A stretch of 64,000 nucleotides of DNA from Gigaspora rosea (GCA_003550325.1 QKWP01000688.1:151537-215536), one strand, 5' to 3'; counted from the stretch's first letter, positions 21,812 through 33,150 are shown. Translations and numbers: made by a program. The notes: generated by a model from the letters alone, not told the origin.

Positions 21812-24496
21812 TTACACTATACGCATTACTAGTACTTTATTTTGCTCAGTAATATCTAATGCTTCTTCTACTTCCTCAATAGTCTCTTCCATGCCTTCTA
21901 CGTCGTCTTCATCATCGTCATCAAGATCTTCATTGGTAAGTGTGTTGGCTCCCTTTTCAATTCTTTTTAAAAATTTCTTAATGTTTTTGAAAATACCTTT
22001 CTTGTAAAATTCCTTACAATGAATACATTTTGCATTATAACAGGTCAAGTGATATCCATGACCGCAAACAAACACCACTCCATTATTGTTGATAAATGAA
22101 AAAACGCAACGATCACATAATTCAGGATGTGGGGGGTGTGCTGTACTATATGCTGTTGGTAGGTGCCGCAAGTCCACATTTTCGTCTAAAGTGGCAAGTC
22201 GATAGGTTGTTTGCGGCTTCTTCTTTTTTCCTTTTTTTCTTTTTTTTTCTTTTTTTTTTCTTCTGTTTCTTCTTTTTCTTTTTCTTTTTCATTTTTTTTT
22301 CTGTTTTTTCGACCTTTGGAAAACTTTTTCCACAATTTAAATACGTTTTGAAAATATTGCAAGAGAAAAAGAGCCATTTTATTACTTAAAAAATTTAGAG
22401 TAGTTGGAGTATACGGGTATCGACATTTTTTGCAATAATTGTCTTTAAATACAGTATTATTATGGTTCATAATAACACATGCTTGTTTGATTATATTATC
22501 GGTTGTAGCGTTTTGTGATGTGTTGGCCCTAATTTTACTGTGTATGTTCTTTACGTAATATTCATTAAAATTCGATAAATGTTCCTGTATTACATTTAAA
22601 AAAGGATGATTAGTATCATTCCAGTAAAACAAATCCGAAAGGAATACAAGGGGCGCCTTGTTGTAGTTTTTTCTTTTCCAACGCAGCGCGAAAGTCCAAA
22701 TACGAAAAATCGCCCCACATATTCATGAAATTGACCTGATCAAAATGTAAGCGCGTAGATGTCAAGTGTTACGGGAACCAAATTATCAAGTAAGTCTATC
22801 ATTGTTCGATACTCTATATCTTTGCATGTCGGACCAAATTTTTCAAGAATTTTATCTCTTATTTTGGTCCAACCATTTTGTGCAAGCTCCAAAATAAGAT
22901 TAATTCGCCAAGGACGAGGTTTTTTTGCAAATAGTTTTTTTTCTCCAAATACAAAGTGAAAAAGCTTTTTAAAAAAACATGATATCGTATCACGACTTGC
23001 ACTTTACTGTTTAGCGATACATGAAGTGGGCTTAAAATAGGCAAAAATGATTCAATTTGTTGTAAAAAATCCAATTGTGTTCACATATAAAGTGCCTTTC
23101 TAATAAAAATCTGGCTAGGCCAATCGGCTACAATTGGTGCGACTCGTCCATTTAAGTGTTGTGTTTTATTATTTATTGATAAAAGGAGATTTAGTACATT
23201 GATATAATCATGTACAGAATGCAGAGGTTGTTCATTGAATCCCATAAGTTGAAGCACATTAGTAGATAGTACCTCCTTATTTTCCTCTATATTATCAGCA
23301 TAATTATGAACAGTTAAAATTTCAATCGGGTCAAAATTATTAAGAGTTAAACGACCTTGTGAAATTTTTCGTAGTTGGCAATCTAAATATGATATATCGA
23401 ACATTCCAGTATAACGGTTAATTAAGTACCAACAAATCCTTGATGCTTCTACATTTTCTGGATTATGAATCAATATATTATTAAATACAATTGGAACAGA
23501 AGAAAACCCTACAATCAGTTTTGCTATACAAGTAGCAAAATGATTAGCGGTTGAGGTTGAAACTGTGTCGGGTCTACGATTCTCGTGAACCGCATGATAG
23601 TCATCGATATTATAAACATAAAAAACATTAATCTAAAAATATATATTGTTTAATAAGGAAAATATAAACTTTATTTAATATAAAATAGCATAAAAATTTT
23701 TATATAATTACAGTACATTTTCTAAAAAATATTTTTCGATTTTTGCTAAATGTTCTTTTTTGACTTGTTTTCTATATGCTTCTACCGTATTAGCACAAGC
23801 TGAATACAAAAGTTTCGCCATTGTGTCCACGGCCTCCCATGTTGCACCCGAAGCCATCAAATATAACCTGACTTCTAACTTGTACTGATTAACAAATTTG
23901 TTACGCAAGCCTGCGATTGTATAACATAATCCAACTATGGATTTTTTGGCCTCATTTACACTGTAAGCTGGACGTTCTTTTGGGATAATTGAATTCGTCA
24001 TATAGCTAAAAAAACCTTCAAGCTGGGATTAAAAGCTTCGATTATTTGTTCAAATTTCGTTGGGTCTAGTTCCAAACTAGCACATTCCCGACATTGGTGA
24101 TGGTACAATGCTTTTGTAACATTTCTATACCCGATGCAAATGCAATCTATTTAAAAAAAAATCATTAGATAAAAAAAATTAAATTCCAAATTATAATATA
24201 AGTATATTAATTATATTATCGTTGTTGTTTAATAAAGGTTCTACTAGCTCCGATACTGTTTCTGTTTGATTATCATTATTTTTTTTTGTTTTACGCCCCT
24301 AACGATCCCTATCCAGTTCCACAAGTTTACAATAATGTGGATGACAGAGTTGTTCTCCGACTTTAAGATAAGAATATACTTCTAATGATCCTTTGGTATT
24401 ACACTTATTGTACGCAAGTTCAGTAATTGTACGAAACTTAACATTAGTGTTCATACAATTAATAACTGAGCAGGGGCCAAAATTCTTGGTCGTCAT
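21812..24496 (-). pseudogene. Degenerate multi-exon zinc-finger protein gene, transposase candidate
   Basis: Exon 1 from ATG at 24496 has a Cys/His cluster (GPCSVINC ... CHPHYC). Exon 2 begins after a T-run plus AG near 24147 (HHQCREC) and continues to about 23718; exon 3 begins after TTTTTAG at 23632. The N-terminal part of exon 3 has YNIDDYH and VADWPSQ segments, followed by SPLHVSLN. These two Asp could belong to an RNase-H-fold DDE nuclease, which is inference only. A Lys/Glu run follows (about 22214-22310), then a C-terminal RING-like cluster: CDRC, CGHGYHLTC, CIHC. The tail is acidic (DLDDDDEDD). Breaks seen: one-base loss in a T-run near 24007, TGA at 23081-23083, frameshift in an A-run near 22940, TGA at 22740-22742, a shift just after it, and another near 22195. 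I associate the layout with multicopy hypothetical proteins of Rhizophagus, but that is from memory. Confidence 0.65.
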
Positions 24497-24974
24497 TTAT
24501 ACAGTTTGGCTTATTCCTTTTTCAAATTTGTATATAAAAAAATAAAAGAATATATAGTCAGCCTATGAAATTCTATATATTGTAATGACTAACTTACACA
24601 GCTCGTACCATGGTAATTTTAAGCAAACTTGTCACGACAGGATTTATCTACAGCAAAACTTGTTAGAACAGGATTATTCACGTTACTACAGCGAAAAGTT
24701 TGATGAACAACTTGGTCTGGAAAAACTTGTTTTAGCGAACCCTTAATACTTGGTAAAACTTAACCAAAAAAGAGTTATATCCACAACCTTGACAATAAAC
24801 GTTACCGGTATGCCTCTACGCCAAAAAATTCACACGCGTTAAAACTTTAACTATTAAACGAAATTTATTATAGCTAATTAAATTTTTTATTATTAATTGG
24901 CCAATTACGATCTAAGAAATCATGATCAACAGGCTGCATATCTGCAGCCAATAAAATAGAACTTCGGTCATGCT

Positions 24975-24983
24975 TTGCAGCTT
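24975..24983. repeat. 9-bp target-site duplication, right copy
   Basis: TTGCAGCTT directly after the right inverted end, identical to 21350-21358. Confidence 0.85.
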
Positions 24984-25680
24984 GTTTTTCATTGTTAATT
25001 TGCAGATTTTAGCTTTTGCTCTTTTTCAAGATTCGTTAGTTTCACATTTTCTCAAAGCTAGTTTATGTTCCTTTAATATTAATAACCGTTCTTGGTATTC
25101 AAGTTTATTAGTTGTTGAATTTTTTTCATGGTTACTTTCACTTGAATTTTCAAAATGAATAATGAACACTTCTAATTTTTTATTTTTATTTTTGATGGAT
25201 TTGTTTGAACTTTTCGCTAAAAATTTATAATAGATAAATAAAATATAATCAAATTATTATTTAACTTTCGTTTATACGATATTGATAACGAATGTTAACA
25301 TCTGAAATGATGAATCTATGTTTTCTCACCCATCGATATGATAAACAATAGTAATTTCTTTTTCACCTTTTGGTGGATAATCTATTGGAATTAATGAATA
25401 AATTACTTTTTTAACAGTCAAATTTTTATAAGATATTTTCTGAACTTTCTATTTAGGTGATGATCTAGAGGCTTTTTAGGAAAAAGATCCCACAGAAAAC
25501 CTATCTTCAAATGTATCATTGATATTAAAGCTTTCAAAGTTTTTATTAAAGTAGCTATTTTTGCCGAGAAAAATTTTCTCTTTATCAATTCCATTAGAAG
25601 AATTATTTCAAGAAGTATTTTCTTTATCAAAAAAAAAAAACTATTACTCGATAATATAGACTTGTTGTCAGAATTAATAT
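24984..25680 (-). pseudogene. Degenerate host gene remnant, 3' end hit by the transposon
   Basis: On the minus strand two coding-like blocks are seen. Block 1 (about 25680-25330) includes NFESFNINDTFEDRFSVG and PIDYPPKGEKEITIVYHIDG, with two in-frame stops, and ends at GTGAGA, a splice-donor-like site. Block 2 starts after TTTTTAG at about 25216 and includes FIIHFENSSESNHEKNS and YQERLLILKEHKLALRK, a likely coiled coil. It ends MKNKLQ at the 9-bp target site; across the transposon the next codon is TAA. An in-frame TGA lies in block 2 and the phases of the two blocks do not join cleanly. No homolog recognised. Confidence 0.42.
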
Positions 25681-26343
25681 ATCAACATTTTAATTATAGA
25701 CATTTTAAAACTGATTTCAATTTTTTTAAAAAGAGAAAAAAACCATGGTTATGATAACTGAATTTGTTGTTTAACGACTAGTTTTAGACCTCGAGCTTTT
25801 AAACTATCAATCTATTAAATTTTATAAAAATTGGACACAATGTTATAAGTTTAAAAGCCCAAAGCCTGTATTTTCTTTAATGTCACATTTACATAAATTT
25901 TTTTATAAAACAAAGGCTCGTTTTTATTGGATATACTAGCTTTTGCAAGCTTAATTTATACCTGAATAAAAATCAGAATTTTTGCGCAATGGTATTGAAA
26001 GAGGGATACTGTTCTAGGAGGGTACTGAATGCAGCGCTCTACGGTATTATTTAGAAGTACTCGTTTATGTTTAGCGTTATACTAGATGTTTATTTATGTT
26101 AAATGATATGAATCTTTGCCTTGAAAATGGCCTTACGGAAATAATAATTACTGTGTTCCATAAGGTCATCCAAGACCCATATACTTCGAGTGAGCTTTTT
26201 TTTTTTTTGGAATTTTAGGTACTTTATATACTTGGTGCTAGCATTTTTCTGTGCGAGATAAATTGGACCCAAAAAATTTCTCACTTGTCGGTTGGCCGTT
26301 GTATAATAACGGGAAAATTCTTTAAACTACATAAATAAAATAT
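25681..26343. other. Intergenic, possible older copy of a mariner-type MITE
   Basis: No gene. The stretch around 25995-26040 (TACTGTTCTAGGAGGGTACT, then GAATGCAGCGCTC) resembles words inside the MITE at 26344-26510 and may be a decayed relative. Confidence 0.35.
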
Positions 26344-26510
26344 TACAGTCCTCCCTAAATGCAATCCCCTCTAGTAATGCACGCGCTCCCTGAATGCAGC
26401 CTTTGTTTAGGCCAGCTAATATAAAATTTATAAATTTTTAGTAATACCTATCAAAAATGGACGTTTGACGTATGGTCCTGTCATTGTGCATTTAGAGAGG
26501 TCTGACTGTA
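26344..26510. mobile_element. Small Tc1/mariner-like MITE
   Basis: Ends TACAGTCCTCCCTAAATGCA (left) and TACAGTCAGACCTCTCTAAA (right, reverse complement) with TA at each border; CAGT after TA is typical of Tc1/mariner/pogo ends. 167 bp, no coding capacity. Confidence 0.55.
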
Positions 26511-27294
26511 TAGTAATAATTAAGCCATCTGGCGAAATCATTATAAAATGAACCTTTTATAAAAACATTTGCTTTATAAATTATTTTTTATGCGCACGGC
26601 TTAATGTCCCTGCTTATAACTTTATTATATATCTTGTTTTCTATAAATGCATTTTTTGCTATGATTTCAACGGAGGCGTTCAAGGAGATTTCTCTATATC
26701 ATTAATTACTAAAAAAAAAGCAACCATTTAACTAACAAACAAAAATAATTGCTCGATAATACTAATTCCTAATATTATCAAACTTATATACCTTACATAT
26801 GCTTAAAAAAATCCTTTGACTTAAGTTTTACAATCGCGAATAAATGCAGATGTCAAAGGAAAAAAACAACATAATTAGAAATAGAATTACTATACACCTT
26901 GATAAATTATGTTAAATAATTAATTTCATTTGTTGTTGACCACGTTTATAGAATTCCCTAATTAAACTAGGAAAATGTGAAACATTAAAGTCCGGAGCGT
27001 AATACGGGAACTTAATAATTTTTTATGGGATCATCTGCTATATCAAGCTGCTCTGTGAACCTGACACACGCAAAATTTGGTCTATTGCTCCCCAGTAAGT
27101 CCTCCGCTAACCCTCCGGACAATAATCATAATTGTTAAAATTACTACTTATTTTCTAAATAAGTCAATTCTGAATCACTCTATTAGCAAATTTCAAATTA
27201 ATTTATTTAACGAAAATAAGTGAGAGTTTAAATCTATTTTAAAGTCCGAATCAGAAAATATTAAATAGACTTACCAAATATGTAAATAAACCAT
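26511..27294. other. Intergenic DNA left of the gypsy element
   Basis: No gene supported. A slightly GC-richer patch near 26990-27120 (CCTCCGCTAACCCTCCGGAC) is unexplained. Confidence 0.4.
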
Positions 27295-27794
27295 TGTTAA
27301 CCGCGAAATACCTCCAGAAATCGAGGCTAACGGAGCAACTATCAACAGAGAGTCACATGAACACAGAGACACCAACTGTATAGTGGTTTGTCGTAGTTGT
27401 TAGTAATACTTTTAGTGGAGGGTTTATGTATAGTGATTTGTCAATGTAAAGAGTGCGTGATGTAATTTGTAAAATCAATTATATATATAATAAAGTGTCT
27501 TTTATTGATAATAAGAGATATGATAGCAAACATGCCTACAAAGTGGAGCGAATATTGCCCGTATATATACTTAAATGTGCAATAGTAAAAAGATCTGGCA
27601 CTTATGCCAGAACTGTCAGATCTATTACTTATGCCATTTCTCCCATATCAATCATTTATATCTGATCTATCATTTATGGCAGAAATGACTGATATGACAG
27701 AAATGGCAGATCTGCCATTTTGGGCACAGCGACCTCGTGACTTAGTATAACCCGTAATTTACTAATTTACCGGGGGCTCTTATCAGGGGTAACA
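27295..27794 (-). repeat. G1 3' LTR
   Basis: On the minus strand it begins TGTTACCCCTGATAAGAGCC and ends GGTATTTCGCGGTTAACA, i.e. TG...CA. It is closely similar to 43513-44011 with scattered changes. An internal cluster of ATGGCAGA words in both orientations may form hairpins. Confidence 0.85.
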
Positions 27795-27806
27795 ATCTCC
27801 CCTTAA
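27795..27806 (-). promoter_or_regulatory. G1 polypurine tract
   Basis: The minus strand reads AAGGGGAGAT immediately before the 3' LTR, the usual plus-strand priming site of LTR retrotransposons. Confidence 0.65.
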
Positions 27807-27878
27807 TTACAAGTTCCACGAGTTAATTGATCAAGATCTGATAATCACAAAATTTTAATCTTACGATCATCCCAAAAT

Positions 27879-28217
27879 TTAACATCGTTGTTCTAGTAAT
27901 TTGATCAGTTCCCCACTTCTTAAAGAGGTATACGTTCTTGTTACCGCTATATAATAATGTGCAGAGAGTTCATTCTTACAGAGAACTCTTTCCACTGTAC
28001 TTGAGGGCATTTCCTCGATTAGTTGACCCAGGAAATAAGCAAAGGCCAGGGCTTGCTCTTGCTTTCCTTGTCTTAGCAGTTGTTGTATATTCGTATATGC
28101 GGCGTTAACTTGGGTACGAAGGTCGATTGTGGGATCAAAAGTGGGTATATTAATTTCGATATTACATTCAGTGGTGTTTAATAAGTTGGTCAGGACTTGC
28201 TGGTATGTGTTGGACAT
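27879..28217 (-). CDS. G1 extra 3' ORF, 112 residues, unknown function
   Basis: Intact frame from ATG at 28217 to TAG at 27879, between the integrase and the 3' LTR. It has ordinary composition, with segments NIEINIPTFDPTIDLRTQVN, LLRQGKQEQALAFAYFLGQL and LSAHYYIAVTRTY, and looks helical. There is no Cys cluster, signal peptide or membrane segment. Most Ty3/gypsy elements have nothing here; some have an env-like or accessory gene, but this protein has no transmembrane helix. It is free of stops although the rest of the element is riddled with them. I do not recognise its function. Confidence 0.5.
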   Translation of the reverse strand: MSNTYQQVLTNLLNTTECNIEINIPTFDPTIDLRTQVNAAYTNIQQLLRQGKQEQALAFAYFLGQLIEEMPSSTVERVLCKNELSAHYYIAVTRTYTSLRSGELIKLLEQRC

Positions 28218-28364
28218 GATGTCTTTTTGATTTTACTTCTGTATAAACACTTCTTCCTTTTATTCGAAATTTTCTTGTCTTACTAATGTCGCGTCTTCTC
28301 TTTCTTGATATTTCTTAATGAGGGAAAGACTTACAGGAGTGGCTATCACTTTTCCTGTTATAGT

Positions 28365-29150
28365 TTATAGTTTGTATACTCCTAGGAATGGGGTGTCATG
28401 TGCGTAGTATGGACCTTTCCACTTTGGTCTTAGTTTTCCCGTGTGCCTTTGATTTAAAGCGGCGTCGAACAATAGGACCTTATCACCAATTTGGATAGTA
28501 TTTTCCTTGGTCAGTTTTTTATCTACTTTGGTTTTCTGTTTTAATTGTGCCTTTTTAATTCGTTGATTGGCAATTAATCTTTTTTCACTTAATTCATTCT
28601 CTAGCACAAACAACCGACCGAGCAGGTTTTCTTCTAGAATTTCGGATGGTTCCTGGCACGGGAACTGTGGTCGTCTACCATAGATCAAGTAGAATGGTTC
28701 GATTTTGGTAGTTGCTTGCTTCATTGTTCTATAAGCAAACAATGTAGGTAATACTAACGAATTCCATTCTTGCTCTTGTGTTACAGATTTGGCAAGTGAT
28801 TCACACAACGTACGATTGAACTGTTCCACTAGTCCATTGGTCTGTGGGTGGTATGGTGTGGAGAACAAATATTTAATTTCAAACATTTTTAGTAACTCTT
28901 TGACCACCTCATTTCTAAAATGAGACCCACTGTCGGATAGAATTAGTTCCAGGCAACCGTGTTGGCAAATTAAGTCTTCATATAAAAATTTCGAAACCTG
29001 TTTGGAATCTGCGGTTGGAATTGGCTTTGCTTCCGGCCATTTTGTCGCATAATCAGTAGCTACCACTATGTAGCGATTACCTTGGGTGGTCATGGGCAAC
29101 GGTCCCACTATATCTATACCGATTTTCTGGAAAGGTGGACCTATGGGTAT
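28365..29150 (-). CDS. G1 integrase catalytic core and C-terminal region
   Basis: Retroviral-type integrase core (rve family). The minus-strand frame carries IGIDIVGPLPM (first Asp, codons just upstream of the ATG at 29108), ILSDSGSHF (second Asp) and HPQTNGLVEQFNR (Glu), so the D,D-E triad is complete. The C-terminal part contains a GDKVLLFDAALNQRHTGKL segment and WKGPY, as in gypsy integrases that lack a chromodomain. It ends with a stop at 28365. The zinc-binding N-terminus (29200-29533) is in another frame. Confidence 0.8.
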   Translation of the reverse strand: MPIGPPFQKIGIDIVGPLPMTTQGNRYIVVATDYATKWPEAKPIPTADSKQVSKFLYEDLICQHGCLELILSDSGSHFRNEVVKELLKMFEIKYLFSTPYHPQTNGLVEQFNRTLCESLAKSVTQEQEWNSLVLPTLFAYRTMKQATTKIEPFYLIYGRRPQFPCQEPSEILEENLLGRLFVLENELSEKRLIANQRIKKAQLKQKTKVDKKLTKENTIQIGDKVLLFDAALNQRHTGKLRPKWKGPYYAHDTPFLGVYKL

Positions 29151-29159
29151 TGGTTGTAG

Positions 29160-29533
29160 TGGTCCTTTGGAAATTTTTCCTCTACGCCTTTGTCAACTGT
29201 CACAAGATCTAACATATGTACGAATACTCTCGTACATCTGTAGCCAGTAGTAAATTTCTTTGATTTTTCCGAACATTCCGTCAGTACTGAAATGTCCTCT
29301 GGTCAGGTGATCATGCATAAGGTATAGTATTGGTCTTACTTCTTCTTCTTCATGAACTTTAATAATCTTCCTCGTGACTGACTCTTTCTATCTTTCTTGT
29401 ATAATATTCTGTTTTCACATTTAAAGAAGCAGCTCTTGGACTTGATCTTTTCTTGTGTCGATAGATCCAGGTCGTGAGGTAGGTCATTTGTTTCTAAGTA
29501 TTGTTTCAAGTATTCGTATTCTTCCTTATTCAT
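29160..29533 (-). pseudogene. G1 integrase N-terminal zinc-binding region, broken
   Basis: A 65-residue frame from 29533 (KEEYEYLKQYLETNDLPHDL) leads into a frameshifted H2C2 region: HDHLTRGH and VRSCDS, where the last Cys is replaced by TGA, just before KGPLQPIPIGPPF and the catalytic core. These are the usual landmarks before the gypsy integrase core. Confidence 0.6.
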
Positions 29534-29539
29534 CTTGTT

Positions 29540-30375
29540 TTCTATTGCCAGGACACCGGAACCTGGACTGGATTGTTTATTCGGATTTAAGTATTATTTG
29601 TTTTGTTCCTATTTTTCTTGACCTTTATAATTCTTTTTTCAATGTGCCCCTCGCACATTAGTGTCGTGACTAGCCTCTTAATCGTCACGTTCACGGCATC
29701 ACCCATATACTTTTTTTTTTTTTTTTTTTTTATATATATTTACGCCTGTGGCTACAATGAATTTATCTATTTAATTGTTTCTTTTCTACTACACGTTTTA
29801 TATTGCCTTAATTTATTTTCATCTTTCTATTGTAGGGTCCTCTCGTTCATATGGGCCTTTAATTCTTCGATCATAGCGGCACTTAATCCACTTTGTTGGA
29901 TTGAGTTTACATCCAGGCGGCTCTTTGGGCTCCTTCAGCAACCCATTGTTGAAGTGTGACCAACTTCATTGGGTCATTAGGATAAGAGGAAACGTGATGT
30001 ACTCTATGTGGTACACGGCACTTTAGAGGTCGAGTCTTCTTGCGGCGTAATGGGTACCAAGGGTAGGATGTAAGTATAGATAGCACTCATGCCCATTATC
30101 TATACAAGCCTCAACAAACATTAATTTTCTTCTACATCTAGGGCGCATTAACTCGAAGACTATCACTGGGGTTACGTTGGTTCATTTTGACCCAGTTGGT
30201 TCTTCTTTTCGTCAGTGGTAAGTTCTTCTTTATTGTCACTACTCAGGGGTGTTAATTCTTTTGATATAGGGGACAAGGGCTCACGAGTAGCGTTTACCAT
30301 ATATACATGAGTCTCTTCATTTTTCTTTTTAATTTTTACTTCTTTTAAGGAGTTAACCACCTCGTGCAATTCCAG
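29540..30375 (-). pseudogene. G1 pol linker between RNase H and integrase, unassigned
   Basis: Minus-strand coding-like segments, including a 66-codon charged frame at 30172-30369 (EVVNSLKEVKIKKKNEET). An 18-base T-run lies near 29709-29731. Domain not identified. The 30375 border is the insertion point of G2; codons 5' of the insertion (39539 side) and 3' of it can be read in one frame. Confidence 0.4.
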
Positions 30376-31544
30376 TGTTACACTAGAAAAATTAAAATTT
30401 TTCTTTTCTGATAGCTCTATCGGTATCCCGTGATCAAATTATATCGATCACTCTGAACTTTTAAACCGTAAACCTGATCATCAATTTGATCGATGCCCAA
30501 TTGACATACGAATATTCTTTTCTATTTCTTTATTTGTTACTATATACATATCTCTTTTATTTCCTATTTTGTTATACGTATACATATCATTTCTTATTAC
30601 CTTATTGGGACATTATACTAAAGAATATATCGAGGTCTATTATAGATACGATAATCAATCGGAAGATGGATCGACTGTCATCATCCGGGCTCCATTTACA
30701 CCAACGCGCTTGAATAAGAAGTCTTCCGTATGTGTCTCATGGCGACACTTGATTATTTAGCCTATCTCAGATGCCCTGAGGTATTCAAATATTTTCAGGA
30801 ATCTGCCAATATGTTTCAAATTTTCATTTTTGCAGACGGAACTTTTAAATAAGGCAAAGGCGTGATTGAAACTAATGTAATTAATGAAGGGATTGGTGTT
30901 GAAAAGAATCGAATGATTCTAAAAATAAGTTGACCGCGGATAAAAGTTTTCTTGAATAGACTACTGTAATTAATTTATGTATCTAGAAACATGTATTTAA
31001 AGGCTCGAATTCTGCCTTCAATAAAGACTTCAGACTTCGATCTGATCCCTTGTTTAATAATAAACCTTGACCCTATATAAGTTAGTAGGCATTTTAAAGC
31101 CGAAGGCAACTTATATTTATTTTATTATCGAATTCTCACTACTGCTGTTATCGTTACGCTGCTATTTTGTTAATTGTTTTATTAGTTATTTTATTTATTG
31201 TTTGATTATTTTGACACTGCTGCTGATACACATATCGATAAGCTGATATTTGATTGTTTTATTGATAATACGTTTAAGACTATAGATAGATTTATTTCAC
31301 TGCCGTATTGTTTAATTGTTTCTGCTGATTAACAATTGATATCGTTAGATAACCTCTTTGTTTATTATATACCGATTCATCCCTTATTAACCCCTTATAC
31401 CCGATTCAACTCCTTTTACACCAAAGTACACTAACTCCTTCATAATTCTCTCTCTGGATTTCTCTGCTGTTAACTTGTAAATATCGTTCACTATCCTGAT
31501 AGCTCTAACAGCGGGTCTGATATCTCCTAACCGGATAGTAACAT
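30376..31544 (+). repeat. G2 5' LTR
   Basis: Starts TGTTACACTAGAAAAATTAA and ends CCGGATAGTAACA; 1169 bp. The first 620 bp and the last about 390 bp align with 37328-38000 and 39151-39538. Short open frames inside (30486-30713, 30569-30760) recur in the other LTR and are not genes. Confidence 0.85.
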
Positions 31545-31545
31545 T

Positions 31546-31563
31546 TGGTGCCGATTGTAGAAT
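31546..31563 (+). promoter_or_regulatory. G2 primer-binding site candidate
   Basis: TTGGTGCCGATTGTAGAA directly follows the 5' LTR; TGG at the start is complementary to the CCA end of a tRNA. The tRNA was not identified. Confidence 0.5.
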
Positions 31564-31602
31564 TTTACGCCACACTTCAGATTTTGTCGATTTTGAACGT
31601 TT

Positions 31603-33150
31603 ATGAATAATTTTGAACAACATTTTCGAAATATCTGAAACCACGACCTTCATCATTATTTCTTTGGGAAGACACCACGGCCATTAACTATCTTGTTAAA
31701 CATTATTATGACAAGTCGTGTATAGTTTGTTTTCTTCCCGTAGAAGACCTTTCTTCACAGTTTCAAAACTTTTGGACTTGGTATAATGCTTTTTTTACCA
31801 TCCTCAGTACTTCCAATATGCTATACGTCGATTTGAAAGACTTGTTGAATTTGGACTTGAGAATATTCCCGATAGATTACTCCTTCGGTTCATTTTTAGC
31901 TTTCGATACAGTGAAGCCGAAGATTTTCCTACCCTTGTACTAGGTTCTTAACTACATATCAAGAGACCATAGATTTAATCAAGATATCCTTAATAATCCT
32001 GATAATCCCGAAGAAGATACAAAAGAAATCGAATCTGCTGATATGGATCACAACAATTTCAATGAAGATCTTGATAGTTTTTTGGCTGACAATGATGACA
32101 ATGAGAACATTGAAGTCTCTCAACCCCAATTTCCTATTGCTGATAGTCAACCTGACCCTATGGCCCTTCTTGCACAGCAAATTGGAAATCTCGTTATCCA
32201 GTTGCAAGCTGCTCCAGTACCTCAAATTAACATTCCTGCCATTAATATTCCTGCACAACATCGTGAGTTGAACTTGGTTCACTATCCTGAATTTTCAGCT
32301 GGTGAACAGGATCTGATTTCATAGTTGGAAGATGTGGAAAAAGCTTTCGAAGCCAACCAGGTGCTAGACGCTAGGAAAATTCTGGTGATTGTACCTAAGC
32401 TTAAGGGTGCTACCGCCACTTGGTGGGTCACTAATCTGGCTCAGCTAGCCCCTATTGATCGATGGAATGACCGTCTCAACCTTGATATAAGTTTTCGACC
32501 ATCCTTCATAGCCCACTTCAGAACACCGGCCCTTGAGAGTAAATGGTTTGCTCAACTCACCCAGAAGAAACAAGAAATGAGTGAGGATATCGATTTTTAT
32601 CATGTGGCTGTTGAAAAATTACTCCACCGTGTTGAAGCTGGTGGACATCGATATCCTGAAAGTGCAAAAGCTCAAATGTTTATTAATGGACTTCATCCTG
32701 AACTTTCTACTTCAGTAGCTTCATTTTTACCCAACTCTCTAACTACTGTATATGAACGTGCTAAGGTGTTCGAAAATTCTTTTAAACAAAACCCCTATTA
32801 TTATAATCCTTATTTACCTGCTTCCACTTCCATGCCACAGCAACCAGTTCTTGTAAGCTCCCCTTCGACAACTGCTCCCTCAGTTCCAGCTCTATCTAAA
32901 ACTGAAGAAGCTATTGTTAAGCTTGGAGAAGCTTTTACAGCCATGGCAGCCCAACTTAAGGAGAATAAAGAAGCGCCCCGCCAAAATTGGAATTCACCAC
33001 CCTGATATTCCTGTTATCAATGTGGACAGACCGGACACTATATGCGAAATTGTCCTCAGCCCGCCCCATCTAATAATTCTGGAGCTGTGGCTACTGGTAG
33101 CAATGCGATTCCTGTGAACCAGAACAATCAGCGTCGATCAAACCCTTCGG
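31603..33150 (+). pseudogene. G2 gag, broken
   Basis: A Met codon at 31603, shortly after the primer site, opens a frame that with shifts near 31650 and 31795 continues through protein-like segments (INYLVKHYYDKSCIVCFLPV, QYAIRRFERLVEFGLENIPD). A longer clean frame runs 32043-33005 with one TAG (32322-32324, where Trp is expected before LEDVEKAFEANQ). It contains the capsid-like stretch ATATWWVTNLAQ ... YPESAKAQMFINGLHPEL. TGA at 33003 precedes the zinc knuckle CYQCGQTGHYMRNC (CCHC). Role in a live element: packaging of the RNA. Confidence 0.7.

Larger units (their letters stand above)
21359..24974 (-). mobile_element. Bounded 3.6-kb DNA transposon, 9-bp TSD, novel zinc-finger protein gene
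   Basis: Left end AGCATGACCGAAGTTCCATT and right end (reverse complement) AGCATGACCGAAGTTCTATT match over about 20 bp with one mismatch. Both are flanked by the perfect nonamer TTGCAGCTT. A 9-bp duplication fits Mutator-like elements and is one more than hAT, P or KDZ. Nearly the whole interior is occupied by one minus-strand multi-exon gene (21812-24496) plus a possible short convergent plus-strand gene, so that protein is the natural transposase candidate. The gene is broken by several frameshifts and stops, so this copy is not autonomous. Confidence 0.8.

Noticed and set aside
30486-30713. Hydrophobic short ORF repeated at 37453-37665
   Set aside because: Lies at the same place in both LTRs of G2; the duplication is due to the LTR, not a gene family.
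31387-31656. 89-codon minus-strand frame across the G2 LTR/internal border
   Set aside because: Spans LTR, primer site and gag start of a plus-strand element, so it is most likely a shadow.
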